Below are positions 36,378 through 50,157 of a stretch of 64,000 bases of DNA, piece by piece (position 1 is the first letter of the stretch; each line of letters starts with the position of its first letter). Made by a program: the position numbers and the translations under genes. Source of the stretch: Setophaga petechia (lineage: Eukaryota > Chordata > Aves > Passeriformes > Parulidae); the NCBI GenBank assembly GCA_024362935.1, contig JANCRA010000009.1, forward strand, positions 14,030,001 through 14,094,000, written 5' to 3'. The notes under the pieces were generated by a model. That model was not told the DNA's origin and searched no databases. It worked only from the letters and a program-made list of their open reading frames with translations.

Positions 36378-39300
36378 GTAGGATGACATCTTTACTTTCA
36401 TTTAGTATGTCTTCTTTTACTATTACACCTAATTTTTTTTTTTTGCAAGAGTAAAGCTTACTGTAAAAATTGCTTAGTTAATGAAAATTGTCTACTTTTT
36501 ATTGATATATTTTTTGGTGGACATGTAGTCTCAATACAACTTTTTCTCCATCATTATTTGAAAATGGAGGCAAGAGTGGTTATTTGGTATTGCTATTTGG
36601 GTTTATTTACAGTTCACTACTATTCATGCATACAATATTAGTCCAGAAGTGATAATTGCTTCTGCATTTTCATGAGAGAAGACAGTGTCTTGCAAAGTTC
36701 ACACACTTTCACATGGAGTTTTCCTCCATGCTTTTCTCCACACACAGTGACTCCTATGTGTGGTTTCTTTTGAAATCAACAGAAAACATCATAGACATTT
36801 CTTCCATTATGAAGGTCAGATCTGTACTGTGATACGTTTATTCACAGATTCAGTTCAGCAAGCTAAATGTGCCCACCATTCTCCAGATGATATTTTAAAA
36901 TGGTAAAGTATAAATGGCACCATGCAAGCTTACTTGATGCTGATGTGGTGCTCAACTAATTATCTTTTTACATTTTAGTTTTATTTTGAACTCTGTTTCT
37001 TATGATTAGGAGCTTGTGTTGACTCACTTATCCACAGCTCTTCCTGCATCATGAAACCTGACACAAATGTAATGATTAACACTCAACCTACACAACAGCA
37101 TTAAGTTGCTATTGGAGGGTTCAAACAGGCAAGGTACTTGGATCACAGCCCAATCAAGATATTTAAAAACCTGACAAGTTTAACACACAACATTCTCTCA
37201 GTTTCAGTTGAAGAAGAATCACATTCCACAGGATTTCACTTTTTTAATGCTTTCATAGAACTGGGATTTAGCACCAGACAAATGTTTAAGTATGTGCTTA
37301 ACTGCAAGGGTACAAGACACATTCCTTAACTTAACAGGACATCTCAATACTGAGGGTCTCAATACTGAACATCTCAAACTAAGGATACTTGTAAGTGCTT
37401 TGATATCAGTGAGAGAGTGGTCAGCACTTCCTAGAAGTAGAAGTTATTTTTCCCTCTATGTCCTTGGGATTATGCTAATGGCAGTCTTTCTGTGCCCTTC
37501 TCACCAAGAGGTGGCACTAGCAATCTCTCCTCTTGCTGGAATAGGTATTACCTGAAATTCTCCATTTCAAGGACAGGTGAGAGCTGCATTTCCTCTGTCT
37601 GGTATGTTTCCATACAAGGACAAGTTGCAAAACTTATTTTTGCTAATAGATATAAGAAAAGAGAAATCACAACATCTTTTAACTAGAGAAACCTTGAGAA
37701 AAGCATCTATGAAAATTTTCAGTCTTTTGGTTTCAAGAGTTTATACAGCTATGAATAGTCTGGATTGAAATCCAGTCCAGGACTGAGGAAACAGTTGGTT
37801 CTTCCTTGGGAGTCGAGGTGGTGCTCATTTGTTGTCAGATATTTCCTTCTGTTAGAAGCACAGGTCTACACTCCAGCACAGGATAGTGAGTCTTCAGAAA
37901 GAGGAATTGACATTTGCATGCAGGTGTTCAGCAATGTGCTGAACTGTGGACTCCATTAAATGCTAATTAGGAGTGTGTTTGAGCAGGTGATCAAAGGAGA
38001 AATGTAACAATTTGAATCAGCTATTGGCTCTGTTACAATGTTTTTCCAGACTGGCTTCCAAATTGCCTTTGTAATTGTTCTGTGGTGATTCCCTTTAACC
38101 CTCTCCCCTTCCTTCTCCTTTAAGTACTCATTGAAGAGGTATCCTGGGGAACACCATTTTTAAGGCTTTGTCTAAAAGGACTGGGATGATTCCCTCTGAG
38201 TAATATGACAATTAACTATTGCAGAAAGGCAGAAATACCTGAGTAATTACATTTTGTCTCCTGCTCCAGGAAGGGAGCAGAGTGGAGTACCTCAGCAGCT
38301 GGCACACCTTGCTCAGGCTGATGTCTGTGCAGGTTCAGGTGTTCTCTGTGAAGAACTGGAAAACCCTTTAATCCCACCTATTTCATTATACTTCCCTCTT
38401 TGTGTGATGGGAGGTTTGCCTAAACAAGAGATTTAAAGTGTGTGTACCTTGTGCAGGAGATAAGAAACATATCTTGTTCTGCCATTACAGCACTTTTTTA
38501 TGTTTATCTTCCCAACGTCAGATTTCCAACACTAAAATGTTGCTCTATTTGTGGTCAGGCAGTGCTTGTTTCTGTACACAGATGTACCAGGTACTTTAAA
38601 CCATGAACCCTGACAGGTTACCTCTTAGTGTGAGGTAGTAGAGATTCTCAGGAAATTTCCAAGTCCCATGTCATAGGACAGAGTGTGCACTCTGCACAAA
38701 AAGATGCTGCTGCTGCAAAGACTTTTCAGGACACTGTTGGCTCCAAGATCTGTTTGTTCCAATATTTCTTTATATGTGTTCTTAACTTCACACCACTTGA
38801 GCACTGTCTCTGCTAGCTGGGGACTGACTGCCTAAGTTAGATGCTTTTATTTTTGAAGGACTGTTGCCTGTGGCCTCCTTTAATAGCAGCTATTAGGTTG
38901 TGTGGATACTTTTTTCACTTTATTTTCCAAGCAGGATTTCAGTTACAGAAATTTAAAAACACCTCAGTGAATTCCATTGCTTTTAAAAGCAGGTATAGTT
39001 CAATGCTTTCTGATTGATACAATCAATTTACATAACTCTTCTCTCTACTTCACTCAGGCCAGTAACTGGAGACTGGCCAAATTAAATAATTTCCATAGTT
39101 TCCTTGTAGTAAATAACAATAAAAAAGTGGTAACATTGCTCAACAAATGTGAATTTTTCAAGTGTGGAAAGACCAACATCATTAAAAATTCCCTGTTCTT
39201 TCTTTTCTGTTACAATTACTTTGCTTGCTCTAATTCTTGCCATTAATCAACCTTTTTAGCTAGCTGGCTAACTAGATATGTAGATAGAAAGATTCTCTTT

Positions 39301-42300
39301 TGATATTCACCCAAACAAGGAAACATAGAAGAGTCAAGGAAATCTGTGCAGGGCAAAAAAGCAGTATTCTGAGTTTCTTTAAGCTTATGTAGAGCTATTA
39401 AATTTAGAGATGGCTGCCAAAAGACAGCAGAAGACACAATGCAAAATAAAATGAAAATTCATTAAAAAAATATTGGCCTGTATTAAATGACTGAGAAACT
39501 GCTTTTCCAGGGCTATCTTACTGCAGCATATGCTGCTGCTCTGTAGCAGACACATTCCCATGCTGGTCAGCCCCCAGATGTTCAGTAGATACAGAAGAGC
39601 ACAGCCCTGTGGGACACTTGTCCTGAAGTGCCCAGCAGCCTCCTTAACTTCTTTTCTACCACTCTGGAGCCATCCTATCTGTACTGAATTTGCCTCAGGC
39701 TGGGTTGTCAGCAGAGGTGTACGGGGGCAGGCAGCAGCAGGGCTTGCTGAGGGTCTCCAGAGCCGGGCAGGCTGGGATCCACCCAAAGCAGATCAGTTCT
39801 GAGGCTGCAGAACAAGCCTCTGCATGCCGGGAATGTGCTTGATGCTAATGGTTCTTGACCTGAATCTCTTCAGTAGATTTTGTTTATCTTAAACTGACCT
39901 GGCAGAAATTGTCAAGAAAGGCATATGGGATACTGCTATTGCTCACTGGAAGCACTGGCTAGCTCAGCAGCTGTTCAGTGTTGTTTGGGGTCAGTTTCTC
40001 TCTCTGGATATTTCTGTGTGGGCAGTTTGAGAGAGATCTCCAACGTCTGCCCAAGGTTTGACTGATTGGCCCTTCAGAAACGGCAGACAGTTTCAACACT
40101 GAAGTTTTACCATGAGTATTTCAACTCTCCCATCACCTTGCTGCCTCCCTCCTCTTGAGCTATCAGTTTTGTTTAGCCTCAGATGGAATGTTACGTTATT
40201 ATTTTATAACCCTGCCATCCCATCAGTCTGTGATTTTTTGGCTTTTGGTTTTTGGGGTTTTTTCTTTTTTTCCTGTGTGTGTGTTTGCTTGAGAGAAATG
40301 TAAGAGTATTATGGAGTTGCTTACAAAAGCAAAGTAGATGGGAAAACTGGTACATGATTCTCTGCTCTCCTGATTATAGTGTCAAGATGTGAACTCTGCT
40401 TGGTGGTAAAACCACCTAATGGTGGGATTAGAGATGGAGGGCTGAATACATGAAGTATCTGGGAAGAAAAAAGCTTGAGGTGCTCCTTGAAACTTCTGCA
40501 GAGATACAGAAATACTGAAACTATCATACTGACAGTGCATGGCCAGACTCCCAGCAGCTTCAGTGTAAGAGAAGGGAGGCCATGTGTGCATAGCAGTCTA
40601 ATTGCATTTTTGCATTGTTTGTGTCAGGGTATTAATAAGGGGTTGAAGGGCAGAATCATTAGGATGTGCTTGCATAGATGATCTGGGGAAACCAGATTTG
40701 GGACGTCAGTGAGGTATGTAAAATGAACAAGTAAAGAACAAATGTTAATTGTACTTAATTAGGAATGTACTGAACCACCCAAATTTAATTGTTGGATGTC
40801 TGCAAACATTGATGCCTATTAGTTTGCCCACAGTTACTTGTTTTGTTCCCTGTGCCACCTTCTATTTTCAGGAAGGGAAAGGCTTAGTCTTTGGAGCTGG
40901 TATAAGTAGGTCAGATGCCATTAACAAACAGGTAGTTCTAAAATGTCTTTGCTTAATTTGACATGTGGCTGTATCCTCAGCTCTACCTTCACACTGACTG
41001 AGGATCTGGTGGCATTTCTGCCTTCCACCCTCTGCTACAAGAAAATCATCTTACAGCAATCTAGTAATGTAAAGGTACTTGTGGGTACACCAAAAATCCT
41101 ACTGGTTATTCCCTTTTTTTGGTGGGGTTGGGGAAATAGATTAGCGTAAATTAGAGTCAAAACCTGGTTTTTTTTACATAACCTTAAAAAAATGCAGAGG
41201 AACTGTCACAGGTGTACATTGCAGCAGCATGGACTTCCAGGGAACTTGAAGCCAAAGGAAAAAGAGGAGTGGAACAGCATCTGATCTGCTTCAGCCTGAA
41301 TAAGGAATATGCTCAAGTGTCTCATTCTGCACTTTCAGTGGGAGCCAAAAGCCAATGCTTGCTTGCGAACACATTATTTCCTCTGAGTAGAGCTAAGTCC
41401 TTGTTTTCAGTCATTATTATGGAATTTATAATATTTTTTAATATTTTGTTTGCAAAATGCCATTTGAATCAGATCTGGCACATCCATATGTTTATGTAAG
41501 CTTGACAAATACATGCTTTATACTGAGTACAGTTTGCCCCAGTCTGTCCACAGGGTTACACATTGACGAATTTATTCTGCAAGTATAAATTGCTTCATTA
41601 TGGATCTTAGTGGAATCAGAACCTTAAGCTTTCAAGTTTCAATATTGCTAGTTTCCAAATCACTTCAAATGAAATTTTTAAAAAATTAAACCAAGAAGCA
41701 TTGTATTATTTATTTTGTCACAGGTCAATCTTCAAACATAAGAGCTACAGCAGGATCCAGATGGTCAGGGATACTCTGCTTGGTATCATGCTTTTATTCT
41801 CACTTGCCTATGTTGGGTTGCTTTTATTTTTTCCCAGTTTCTTTTTTTTACTTCTTGCTGCCTTCACAGGGTGGTCTCTTGGCTTTACTATGTGCAGTCT
41901 GACACCCAGCCTTAAGAAAAAACACTTCAGGGTCACGTAGATGGTGGGATGTTTCTGCTTGATCTTTTGCTCCTTGTGGCCCAGCCCATAGGAAGCAAAG
42001 TGTGTGACAGGCTGCTCGTGGGGACTGCACGACGTGAGCGAGGCCCCGCATGCTGGCAGCCTCCGAGCCAGTGGGGAGTCCCAGCCTGTGGCCAGCAGCC
42101 TGCTCCTGCACTAGCAGGGGCTCCTGGCCAAAGGAAGGCACCAGGTCAAGCTCTGTGCGTGCTGAGGAGTGATTATGAATGGAGTGCTATTACTGGATCG
42201 AGTACACCTTTTACAAAAATATACAAACTTTAGTTAGCATCCTCTTTCCTTTTGTGTGTACGCCTTTCAAAAAGCCTTTGCAGAAGGCTTTGAACAGGCA

Positions 42301-42379
42301 TGTGAGGTAGGATCGTGCTCAGAAAAAAATATTCAGCTAAAAAATAGAATACAGAGGTTAAGAGGGAACAACTAGTTCT

Positions 42380-43280
42380 TGCAGCGTAGGGAGGTGATCA
42401 GTGAAGTTTTTCAGGAGCTGGTGCTGGGGTCTGTACTTGTCAACACGTTCAGAAATAACCTGGAAAAGGTGGCAAGGAGGTGACAGTGTTTGCTGATGAT
42501 GACAAGTTGTTCAGATTTGTAAGGATGAGGGGCTGATTGCAACGAAATGCAGAACTCTATGAATCTGGGTATCTGTCTGAGTGAAAAAGTGGCAGGTGAA
42601 ATTCACTGAAGATACATGTGCACAATATACATAGGGGGAAAAAAATCTTGCTTTCGTATGTAAAATACATGTTAAAAAGCTGTTGGCTGATCATTTTTAC
42701 TACAAAGAGGGATCTGAGTGCTGTAATAGATGGGTTTGTGAAAGTGAACACCACCACAAGCAGCTCAAAAAGAAAATCAAGTGTTAGGAATTACCAGGAA
42801 AGAAACAAAGACCACAGTACAGAACACCATGATAATTCCACAAATCCATAAATTATCCATGTCTTTTATGCTATGAGCATTTCTGATCTTTTCATTTCAA
42901 AGGATGCAGCCAAACTGGGAGGTACACCAGGAATAGCATCAAAAAGGATCAAAGGAATTTCAGAGAATGAGAGGAATGTGTGAAGGATGAGTGAGGAGGG
43001 AGATCAAGACTCTTGCAGACTGAAAAAGGAGTGACTTGGGAGCTACAGGATAGAGACTTACAGACCTGTGAAAGATACATGTCTGAGGATCAGTTGTGTA
43101 TACCTTTTCCAATTCAAGAGGTAGGGGCCGTTAGATGAAGACAGGAGGAGCAGAATTTGGAACTGGAAAAGGATTTAGCTCCTCATGTAGAGGAGTGGAT
43201 AGAACAGCTGTGAATCTCCTTGCCAGAAGATTTTGGGGGTTTGAAAACTTTCTACAGTCTTGGAAGAGAAGTGTAGAAAC
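42380..43280 (+). mobile_element. Old CR1/L3-like LINE, 3' portion, plus orientation
   Basis: Decayed but colinear blocks of a CR1/L3-clade LINE can be followed for about 900 bp. They are TTTTTCAGGAGCTGGTGCTGGGGTCTGTACTTGTCAAC...CCTGGA; the reverse-transcriptase region around TTTGCTGATGATGACAAG (FADD-like); GTGTTAGGAATTACCAGGAAA...CCACAAATCCAT; AAAAAGGATCAAAGGAATTTCAGAGAA; and GTGAATCTCCTTGCCAGAAGATTTTGGGGG. These follow the order of the element's reverse transcriptase and C-terminal coding region. Many stops and indels show it is long dead. It is more diverged than the other CR1 pieces in the window. Confidence 0.72.
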
Positions 43281-45199
43281 AGTCTATATTGCGGGAAGTT
43301 CCTGAGCTGATAATAATTGGTGACTGGGGGAGTATTAGAAGGAAATATCTGAAGTTAGTCCCACTCTTACTCATCCCCAACCATCTGCATATGGTCATTG
43401 TTGGGACAGGATATGGGGTAGATGGATCCTTGGTCTTACATCCATGCCTGTCAGTATTTTCTCTTCCTGTTTTCCCTCTAATCAACTCCCCTCTCTCCTT
43501 AAAAATGTTTCCCTCCATTCTTTCTCATCCTTTCCTTGTTTTCTGCCTGGACTTCAATCCCCTACTCCAGTCAGTGGAGAATTACTCCCAGATCCCTACT
43601 TGAAGAGAAATTGAAAACAAATCAGCTTGAAAAAACACAACCTCAGTGGGTCAACAGTTCGTCTGTCTCCTTTGCTGATGAAAATGGAAAGGGTGAGAGT
43701 TGTGCTTACATCTTGTCAGCAAGATGGGCAGTACGGAGGACTGTGTTAATAGGCTACTGAAGAGTTATTCCTTTCTAGAACCAAGAGGATCCAGATAGGA
43801 CAGAAAAGGAAAAAAGGGGAATTTTGGCTTTCTGAGAAGTAAGGAGTTGTGGATACATGGATCTTGGAATATTATAGACATAAGATTTTGTCTAGAAGTT
43901 GAGTGTGCTATTAGAACTGAGTTGTGCAAGGAAAAAATTTACACTGGAGGGGTCTGAACAATATCTTGACTTTATTTATAGAGAACATAAATTGCAAATA
44001 AAAAGAAACTGAATGCAAGAGTGGACATTGTATGTTGAGGTTTTGTGACCTTTCTCTTTAGGATTCTGACTGTTCAACCAAATTGCAAGATCCTCTTCCT
44101 TGCAGTACTTCAGACTCTCAAAATCAAACACTTTTTTGCCTTGAAAGAAATTCTCGGTGCTTATGGAAATCTCATGGGATAATGCTCTAGTTCCAGTCAA
44201 CATCCTGCTTCTTTATGCAGGACATGATTTTTGCTTTTGCACAGAGAAAGTGGAGGCTGAATCACAGTAGCTTCATGAGAGATGAGAGTGAACATAGTTT
44301 AGTAAAGGAGGGAAGAGAAACAAGGAAAGAAGATAGGTTTGGCTGAAATATGATGGTATTCTGTGTCCATGAAGAATGCTAAGCAGTGTGAAGCAGAAAA
44401 TTAAAGATCAAAAAGCAAAATATAATCTTCTGATAAGACAAGGTGAGAAAATTCCAGATAACCTCAGTATGTGTGGACACCTGAAAAATGCTGTTATGTT
44501 CCCTAGCGGCCAGAGCATCCAAGTGATGGCAAAGAAGTTGGAAGCAAAATGGGTTTTTTTGATGACCCACAGTCTCAGTCATCTGCATTTTTTGTTGTGA
44601 GTAACTGGTGTTGCAGGGTGCTCAGGTGTGCAGTTATAGAAGTGTTTTTTTTCCTGTGGAAATCTGAGTGTGGGATGATGAAATACTGAAAGTTAGGTAG
44701 GTAAGATTGCTGTTGGCCTTGCTGCTTCTTTTGAGATAGCTCAGATCAATCAGCTTTCCAGGCACCAAACTGGAATAGTTAAGGGCAAGTCATAATGTTT
44801 GGAAAGGATGAGTATGCAAGGGAAACACCATCTGGTTGCATATCAGTAATAGCAAGAAAGGCAGTGTGCAGCTATCAAATGCTTCCTTTTTTGATAGAGC
44901 CATGAAAGTACACAACAAGGCTCTAAATGCCATCTACCCTGCTCTTTTCAAAGATACCCCCCAGGAGAATGAGGTTTTGGAACATCAGGGACCTGATACT
45001 AAATAAATAAATAAACAAATAGACAATAAACAATGTAAAATATATCCCGTTCCTACCACCTGTAGTTTTCCTCCTAGCTCCACCAATGCACATATTAGGG
45101 AAGGTGCTTGGGATGAGCTCCCAGCTGCAGTTTTGCCAGTATTGTGACCTTTAACCGATTGGTTTTGACCTAGAGCAGGAGCACCTGGACCATAGCTTC

Positions 45200-45216
45200 T
45201 TAGAATCATAGAATCA
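45200..45216 (-). mobile_element. CR1 tail remnant
   Basis: AGAATCATAGAATCA is a perfect copy of the reverse-complemented CR1 3' terminal octamer repeat. The sequence to its right no longer resembles CR1 clearly, so this is either an extremely truncated or decayed insertion or a chance match. A short AAAT-type run lies 180 bp upstream. Confidence 0.35.
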
Positions 45217-46937
45217 CATGCATAGACAAAGCTGGCAGGGGGCCAGCACATGTTCTCCTTCCCCCACCCCCATAAAGCACGTTTTACAAACTCTACATGC
45301 TCCCTGCTACTATTTTTCCTCTCTGTTTCCTGCTCCAGATTGACTCAATATTCCCAAGGACACGTGGCTACACCAGCCCTGTGCTATCAATCACACAGCA
45401 CTGGACACAGAGGTGCAGAGCAGGCATGGCCCATGCCATTCAGATTTTTTTTGGCAACTTGCAAATAAAAAACAATTCCTATGTATTCTTTACAATTCCA
45501 GGAATTTCCAGAGTTCCTGTCTTAATGTTAGTGTCATTGCCATTGCCTCTTAAAAGACGTGAGTCAGCCCAACTTGAATTTGTAGTAACATTGCCCTCAC
45601 ACTGCTAGGAATTGCTGCCCTATAAAAAGGATAGCTGCTGAGAAAAAGTGAGGTGGCTGCCAATAATCACTCTAAAAAATGGGCACTGTTGGTGACAGGA
45701 TGGTTTCCTCTCCCTCCCAACAAATCTACCCCAGTGAATGAGAGTGTGAGTGAGGCTGCCAGGGGCTTTGCCAAGAGGAATGCTTACTTTCAGAGTTGAA
45801 TGAAATTCAAGTTACACGAGGTAACGATTGCAATGGCCTCTGGAATCACACAGGAGGGCTTGGGAGGGAGAAGCTGGGAAGATAAGGGGACAGAAGATGA
45901 GTATTTTTCCAACTGATCTGTGGATTGAGGGTCTTTCACTGGTATTTGTTGTTGCACTGCTTGAACTGAATACTGCGCTACTGTCTTTGGCACGGGGAAG
46001 ATGGGTCTGGATGGGCTAGACCTGGGGCTTTCACTCAAACTGACTGTCATACACGAGGTCAAACCATCCTATGAGTAACTGGACAAATTGTTTACCTCAG
46101 CTCCCATGTTCTGCTATAAATTACCGAGCAGCTTTTCTTCTGAGACCAGTAGTTTCATCGGCAGGACTTCAGCTTGGAGCTGGTTTGTAGTGTGATTCCA
46201 GTGAAATACATCAAGATGACATGAAGTACACTCTTACCCTGGAAACTTTTCCCTGTTGATAGTTATAAATACACCATGCTATTGTGCTTGGCATGCTGCA
46301 TGCTAATAGAAGTGAGGGCTCTGAAACTCATTAGGAAAGGGAACAGGCCGCGGAGCGGAGTGAGGACAGTGTGGAGCGAAGGCTGATCACCACAGCCCTG
46401 TCCAGAATAGGCCATGGGAGTTTTCTTATCTCGCTTTGGCAGGAGGTGCTGCTAGCTTCCTGTGCGAAATCACGAGCATATGCTGCTTTCCTCTTGTTGT
46501 TTGGCTTCCTCCGCTACACAAGACGGTTCCCAGCACTGCGATTATCTTTGCATCTTCAAACATGGCACACTCTGCTTCCTCAAGGGCTTGATGTATTCTC
46601 GAGTAGCAGGCTGGCTCCCCTCCCCCATCCATTTCTCCAGGGCCCCCACGGGTGCCAACTCCACACATCACAGGCCCTTTTTAAAGCTGGACTTACTTCT
46701 GGTTGCATAACCCACCCCCCAGCATCTCCAAATCCGTGTAAATTCCCGAAGCTCTGGGTGATGAGCAGGTCTGACGGCAGAACTCACCCTGCCACAGGCA
46801 GAGCCACTCTCACCCCTCTTTCCCCCAGTGCTGGGCTTCTCTGGAAACCTTACAGAGAATTAGTGGCTCCTGTTTTTACAAAAGGAGAGCCTTTTTCTCA
46901 GGCTCTTGACACAAAGGCCGATGCGTGCCTGTGCGGG

Positions 46938-46957
46938 TGCACACTTGCAAGTGTGCA
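46938..46957. repeat. Perfect 20-bp palindrome in an alternating purine-pyrimidine stretch
   Basis: TGCACACTTGCAAGTGTGCA reads the same on both strands. It sits in a run (about 46921-46980) rich in alternating TG/CA and GCATGC motifs, which favours cruciform or Z-DNA structure. Confidence 0.8.
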
Positions 46958-49168
46958 TGCCAGCACGCATGCAGGCATATGGGAAAAACTACTTGGGGTG
47001 TGATTAACCCAAGTGCTCTGCTTCTACCAGCCCTCCACCAAGGCAGCAGAGTCTGATCACCTCTGTTTGAGGTTGTGTAACTTCTACAAAGGTATGTTTG
47101 TACACACCCCTGTTAGTATTTCTTACGTGGGATCTCTACACATGCAGAGTTGCACCCACAAAGGAGAAACATGAAAGGGTCTGCAGGGACACAGGTGAAA
47201 GAAATGCATAGAAGTGTGCTGGCAGATATCAGCTTGTTTATCAATCCCTGTGCACGCTGTGTGCTCGTTCACTAACCCAGCAGTAACCCCGCTGTAAGAT
47301 TTCCTGAAGATGCAAAGCACCGAGGCTCATCCCACAGCAAAACATTTCAGGAATTCATGTACTCTGGCGATATCTGGAGTAAGATTCAAATACCTAAAAT
47401 GCAGTGGGATTTCCCTGCAAACCCAGACAGTTCCTGCTAAAAATGCAATGCCCTTGTTATTTTACTGAGTGGGTAGTTTGAAGAAATTGGTTATTTCCTT
47501 GAAATCAGAAAAATATGCAGCTGATGTTATGTGAGGACACAATCTATGAAACATCAATCGACTTAACAGGAAGATGATTGCCTATTTTGGTTCCAGCCAG
47601 CATGGATTTTTGTGTTTTCATTTTTCTCTCTTTCTTTCCAAGCATCTGTGCTTAACACAAACATTTGGTTTGATGATTACATCTAAGTTCAGCAGAACCT
47701 TTTCTCTTTCTGTTACAAAATACTGGTTGTTAGAAGCTGAGGTCAAGTTAAGAGGCAGGACTTTTGACTCATTTTTCCCTTCCCCATCTCTGGCTGATGC
47801 TGTTGGCTTAGGCAGCATCTTTCACATGGCACCCCTCACAGTAGAAAGAGGTGGGATGACGGAGTATTAACCTGAGTAGCCAGCTCAGGATAGTGGACAC
47901 AGCTCATGTGCTGTCCCTGAGCTATTTTAGTGTATTTGAGGTTAAAGTGAAGGGATTTGGCAGCTGATGAGAGGAAGCATCTGGTTCTGCATCCAAAGGG
48001 ATGAGTCTGAATCTTGTCCTGGACTCTCTCTGGCAGCTGTGCTGCAACTGATCTGTAAACGTTTGCTGATCCAGCAGTCGGTGGAGCTGAAGTTGTGCGT
48101 ACAAGAGCACTCACACCTCCAGCTGTGTGCTGTTGGATGCAACATTCCCAGCTTGATTGTGACTCTTTTTTTATTAAAACCATGGACAACAGCTATGAAG
48201 AGTATTCGGTTTTCTACTCTAATTGCATTAACGTGGTAATCGCCAGTTCGGATATAGAATGGAATGTGACAGTAGGATTCACATATGTGCCTCCAGGGCT
48301 AATCTAGCACTTTACATGTGTTTTTCTTGTTATTGTGATGTTATTGCAGTTATGATGGTGGTTTGCATTCTGGTATTAATGAGTAATCAGCCTCTCATTG
48401 TGCTAAGCATCAACAAAGACATAGACTGTCCTCATCCCTAAGACATAGCAAACTAAATATATACAGTCTTTTTAAGGAATTGTGAGGAAGAGTATAATAA
48501 TAGCAACTAAGTCTGGAGACTCCAGAGCTGTAAGAAAGGGAATTGGAGATGCTTTTCAGAGATGCACAAGCAGCTTATGAATATGCATTATACCTTCTTT
48601 GCATCCTTCACCAAAATATGCGTAAGGACTTCTATGGTAAAGAGTACAAAATTTCAGCACTGTAAAAATAAACATAAATGCATTCTGTGGGGATAGGAAA
48701 AAAATAAATTAGGAGGCACCTTTTCATATGCATGAAGTGGGATTTTGGTGTCTCTGTTTTCCTGTACAGACTGCATCCAGTCACAAATGTGCTTTTGATA
48801 CTGCCTGTTTGTGTGTCTGGCATCACAAATTGAGTTTCGAAATCTTCTATAGCATGAAAATGTTACCAGCTTAGCCAAATTATCACACCTTCTGTGTTTT
48901 ATTCTTGTTACAGCTTCTTAAAGCTTTAAATGTGCAAAGTAAATGGCTTCTACTTTTATGAATAATTTTAACCAATTTTCCACATCTGAGTGCAACAGGT
49001 GCCCTTATTAATGCACCTATCTTTCATTTACCCTGGCCTCAAAAATAATGTGTTAGAAGTTGGCTTTTAAACCAGAGTCTGAAAGATGTTGTGTAGATAG
49101 GGCTTTCCTGCCAGGCTCTTGCTCCCTGTCCTCTCTCCATGCATGAATTGCCATTGCTTTTTTCTGGC

Positions 49169-49190
49169 TTTTTTTTTTTTTTTTTTTTTT
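49169..49190 (+). repeat. 22-base poly-T tract
   Basis: An uninterrupted run of 22 T. No LINE or SINE sequence can be recognised on either side, so I call it a simple repeat rather than a retroelement tail. Confidence 0.9.
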
Positions 49191-50147
49191 CAACACACTG
49201 ATCCTTTCAGTGCACATTGTGAAATTTGGGCAGCCCAAGTTAGTTTCTGTGTCATTATTTCTTTAAACTGTAATATCTGCTAAGTCATTGGCCAGTTTGA
49301 CACAAAGCTGCACAATTAAAAACAGGCATGTAAAGCTGTTGTACCATTGGTACTCTAAGCAACACAAAGTTTACTGCACAAAGCAAACTGCACAGTAAAA
49401 TTGAAGGGAAATGAACCTCATTCTTTGGTCAGGATTGCATCATATTCTCTTTTTCAGTCACTGGGCTCTCAAGTTCATTTCTCCAAACAACTGTTATACA
49501 AGTCAGAACTATTTGATTACAGATACGACAGCCATTATCTTTCAAATCCAAGGAACACAGTGTATTTGAAAGAACTTCATCAAGCTGAAGGGTTAACCTC
49601 TGCCAATGATGCTGGAATTGATCAAGCAAAAACTAATTTCTGGATGAAAAACTGGACTAGATATTCTCAAAGAAGAACAGGATCAGGCAGCACTTAAGAA
49701 GCATTCCAATGTGTTTATCCATGTGTACCAAATCAGACTCTAGGAAACAAATTATCTCTACCATGACCACACCTGAATGTTCTGATTACAAGCCAATTTG
49801 TTGCATAAGGCAAAAACATTTTATCTCTGGGACTTTCATTCATTAAGATGTATTTGATTTTCCTCCAGTTAAATTATGATTTAAATCCCTTTTTCATTTG
49901 AGTATAATTCTGTTTAACTTCATTTTGTTCGTTTGCAGGATTATGTTTGTTTTTACTGTGTGTCCTGTAATAATTGAGCCTCAGTATTAATATCTTGCTG
50001 TTTTGTAAGCAGAACTAAATAAATATTCAGAAATTAAAACCGGCATAATCTTTTGTTAAAGCAGAAACAACCTGCACAGAGTAAAAGAGCATCCAATGCA
50101 TTATGGAATGCATCTTGAAACCAATATAATTTGTCTTGAGTTAAAGG

Positions 50148-50157
50148 CTAAAAATAG
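50148..50157. promoter_or_regulatory. Consensus MEF2 motif
   Basis: CTAAAAATAG fits the MEF2 consensus YTAWWWWTAR perfectly. A TEAD-like GGAATG lies 43 bases upstream within ATGCATTATGGAATGCAT. Both motifs lie about 350 bases before exon 11. MEF2 factors act in endothelial cells, but a single motif in AT-rich DNA is weak evidence of function. Confidence 0.3.

Noticed and set aside
46371..47003. 210-codon plus-strand open frame as a protein gene
   Set aside because: No recognisable domain, no splice or promoter context, and it lies in a GC-rich intron segment where long frames arise by chance. Kept only as a finding.
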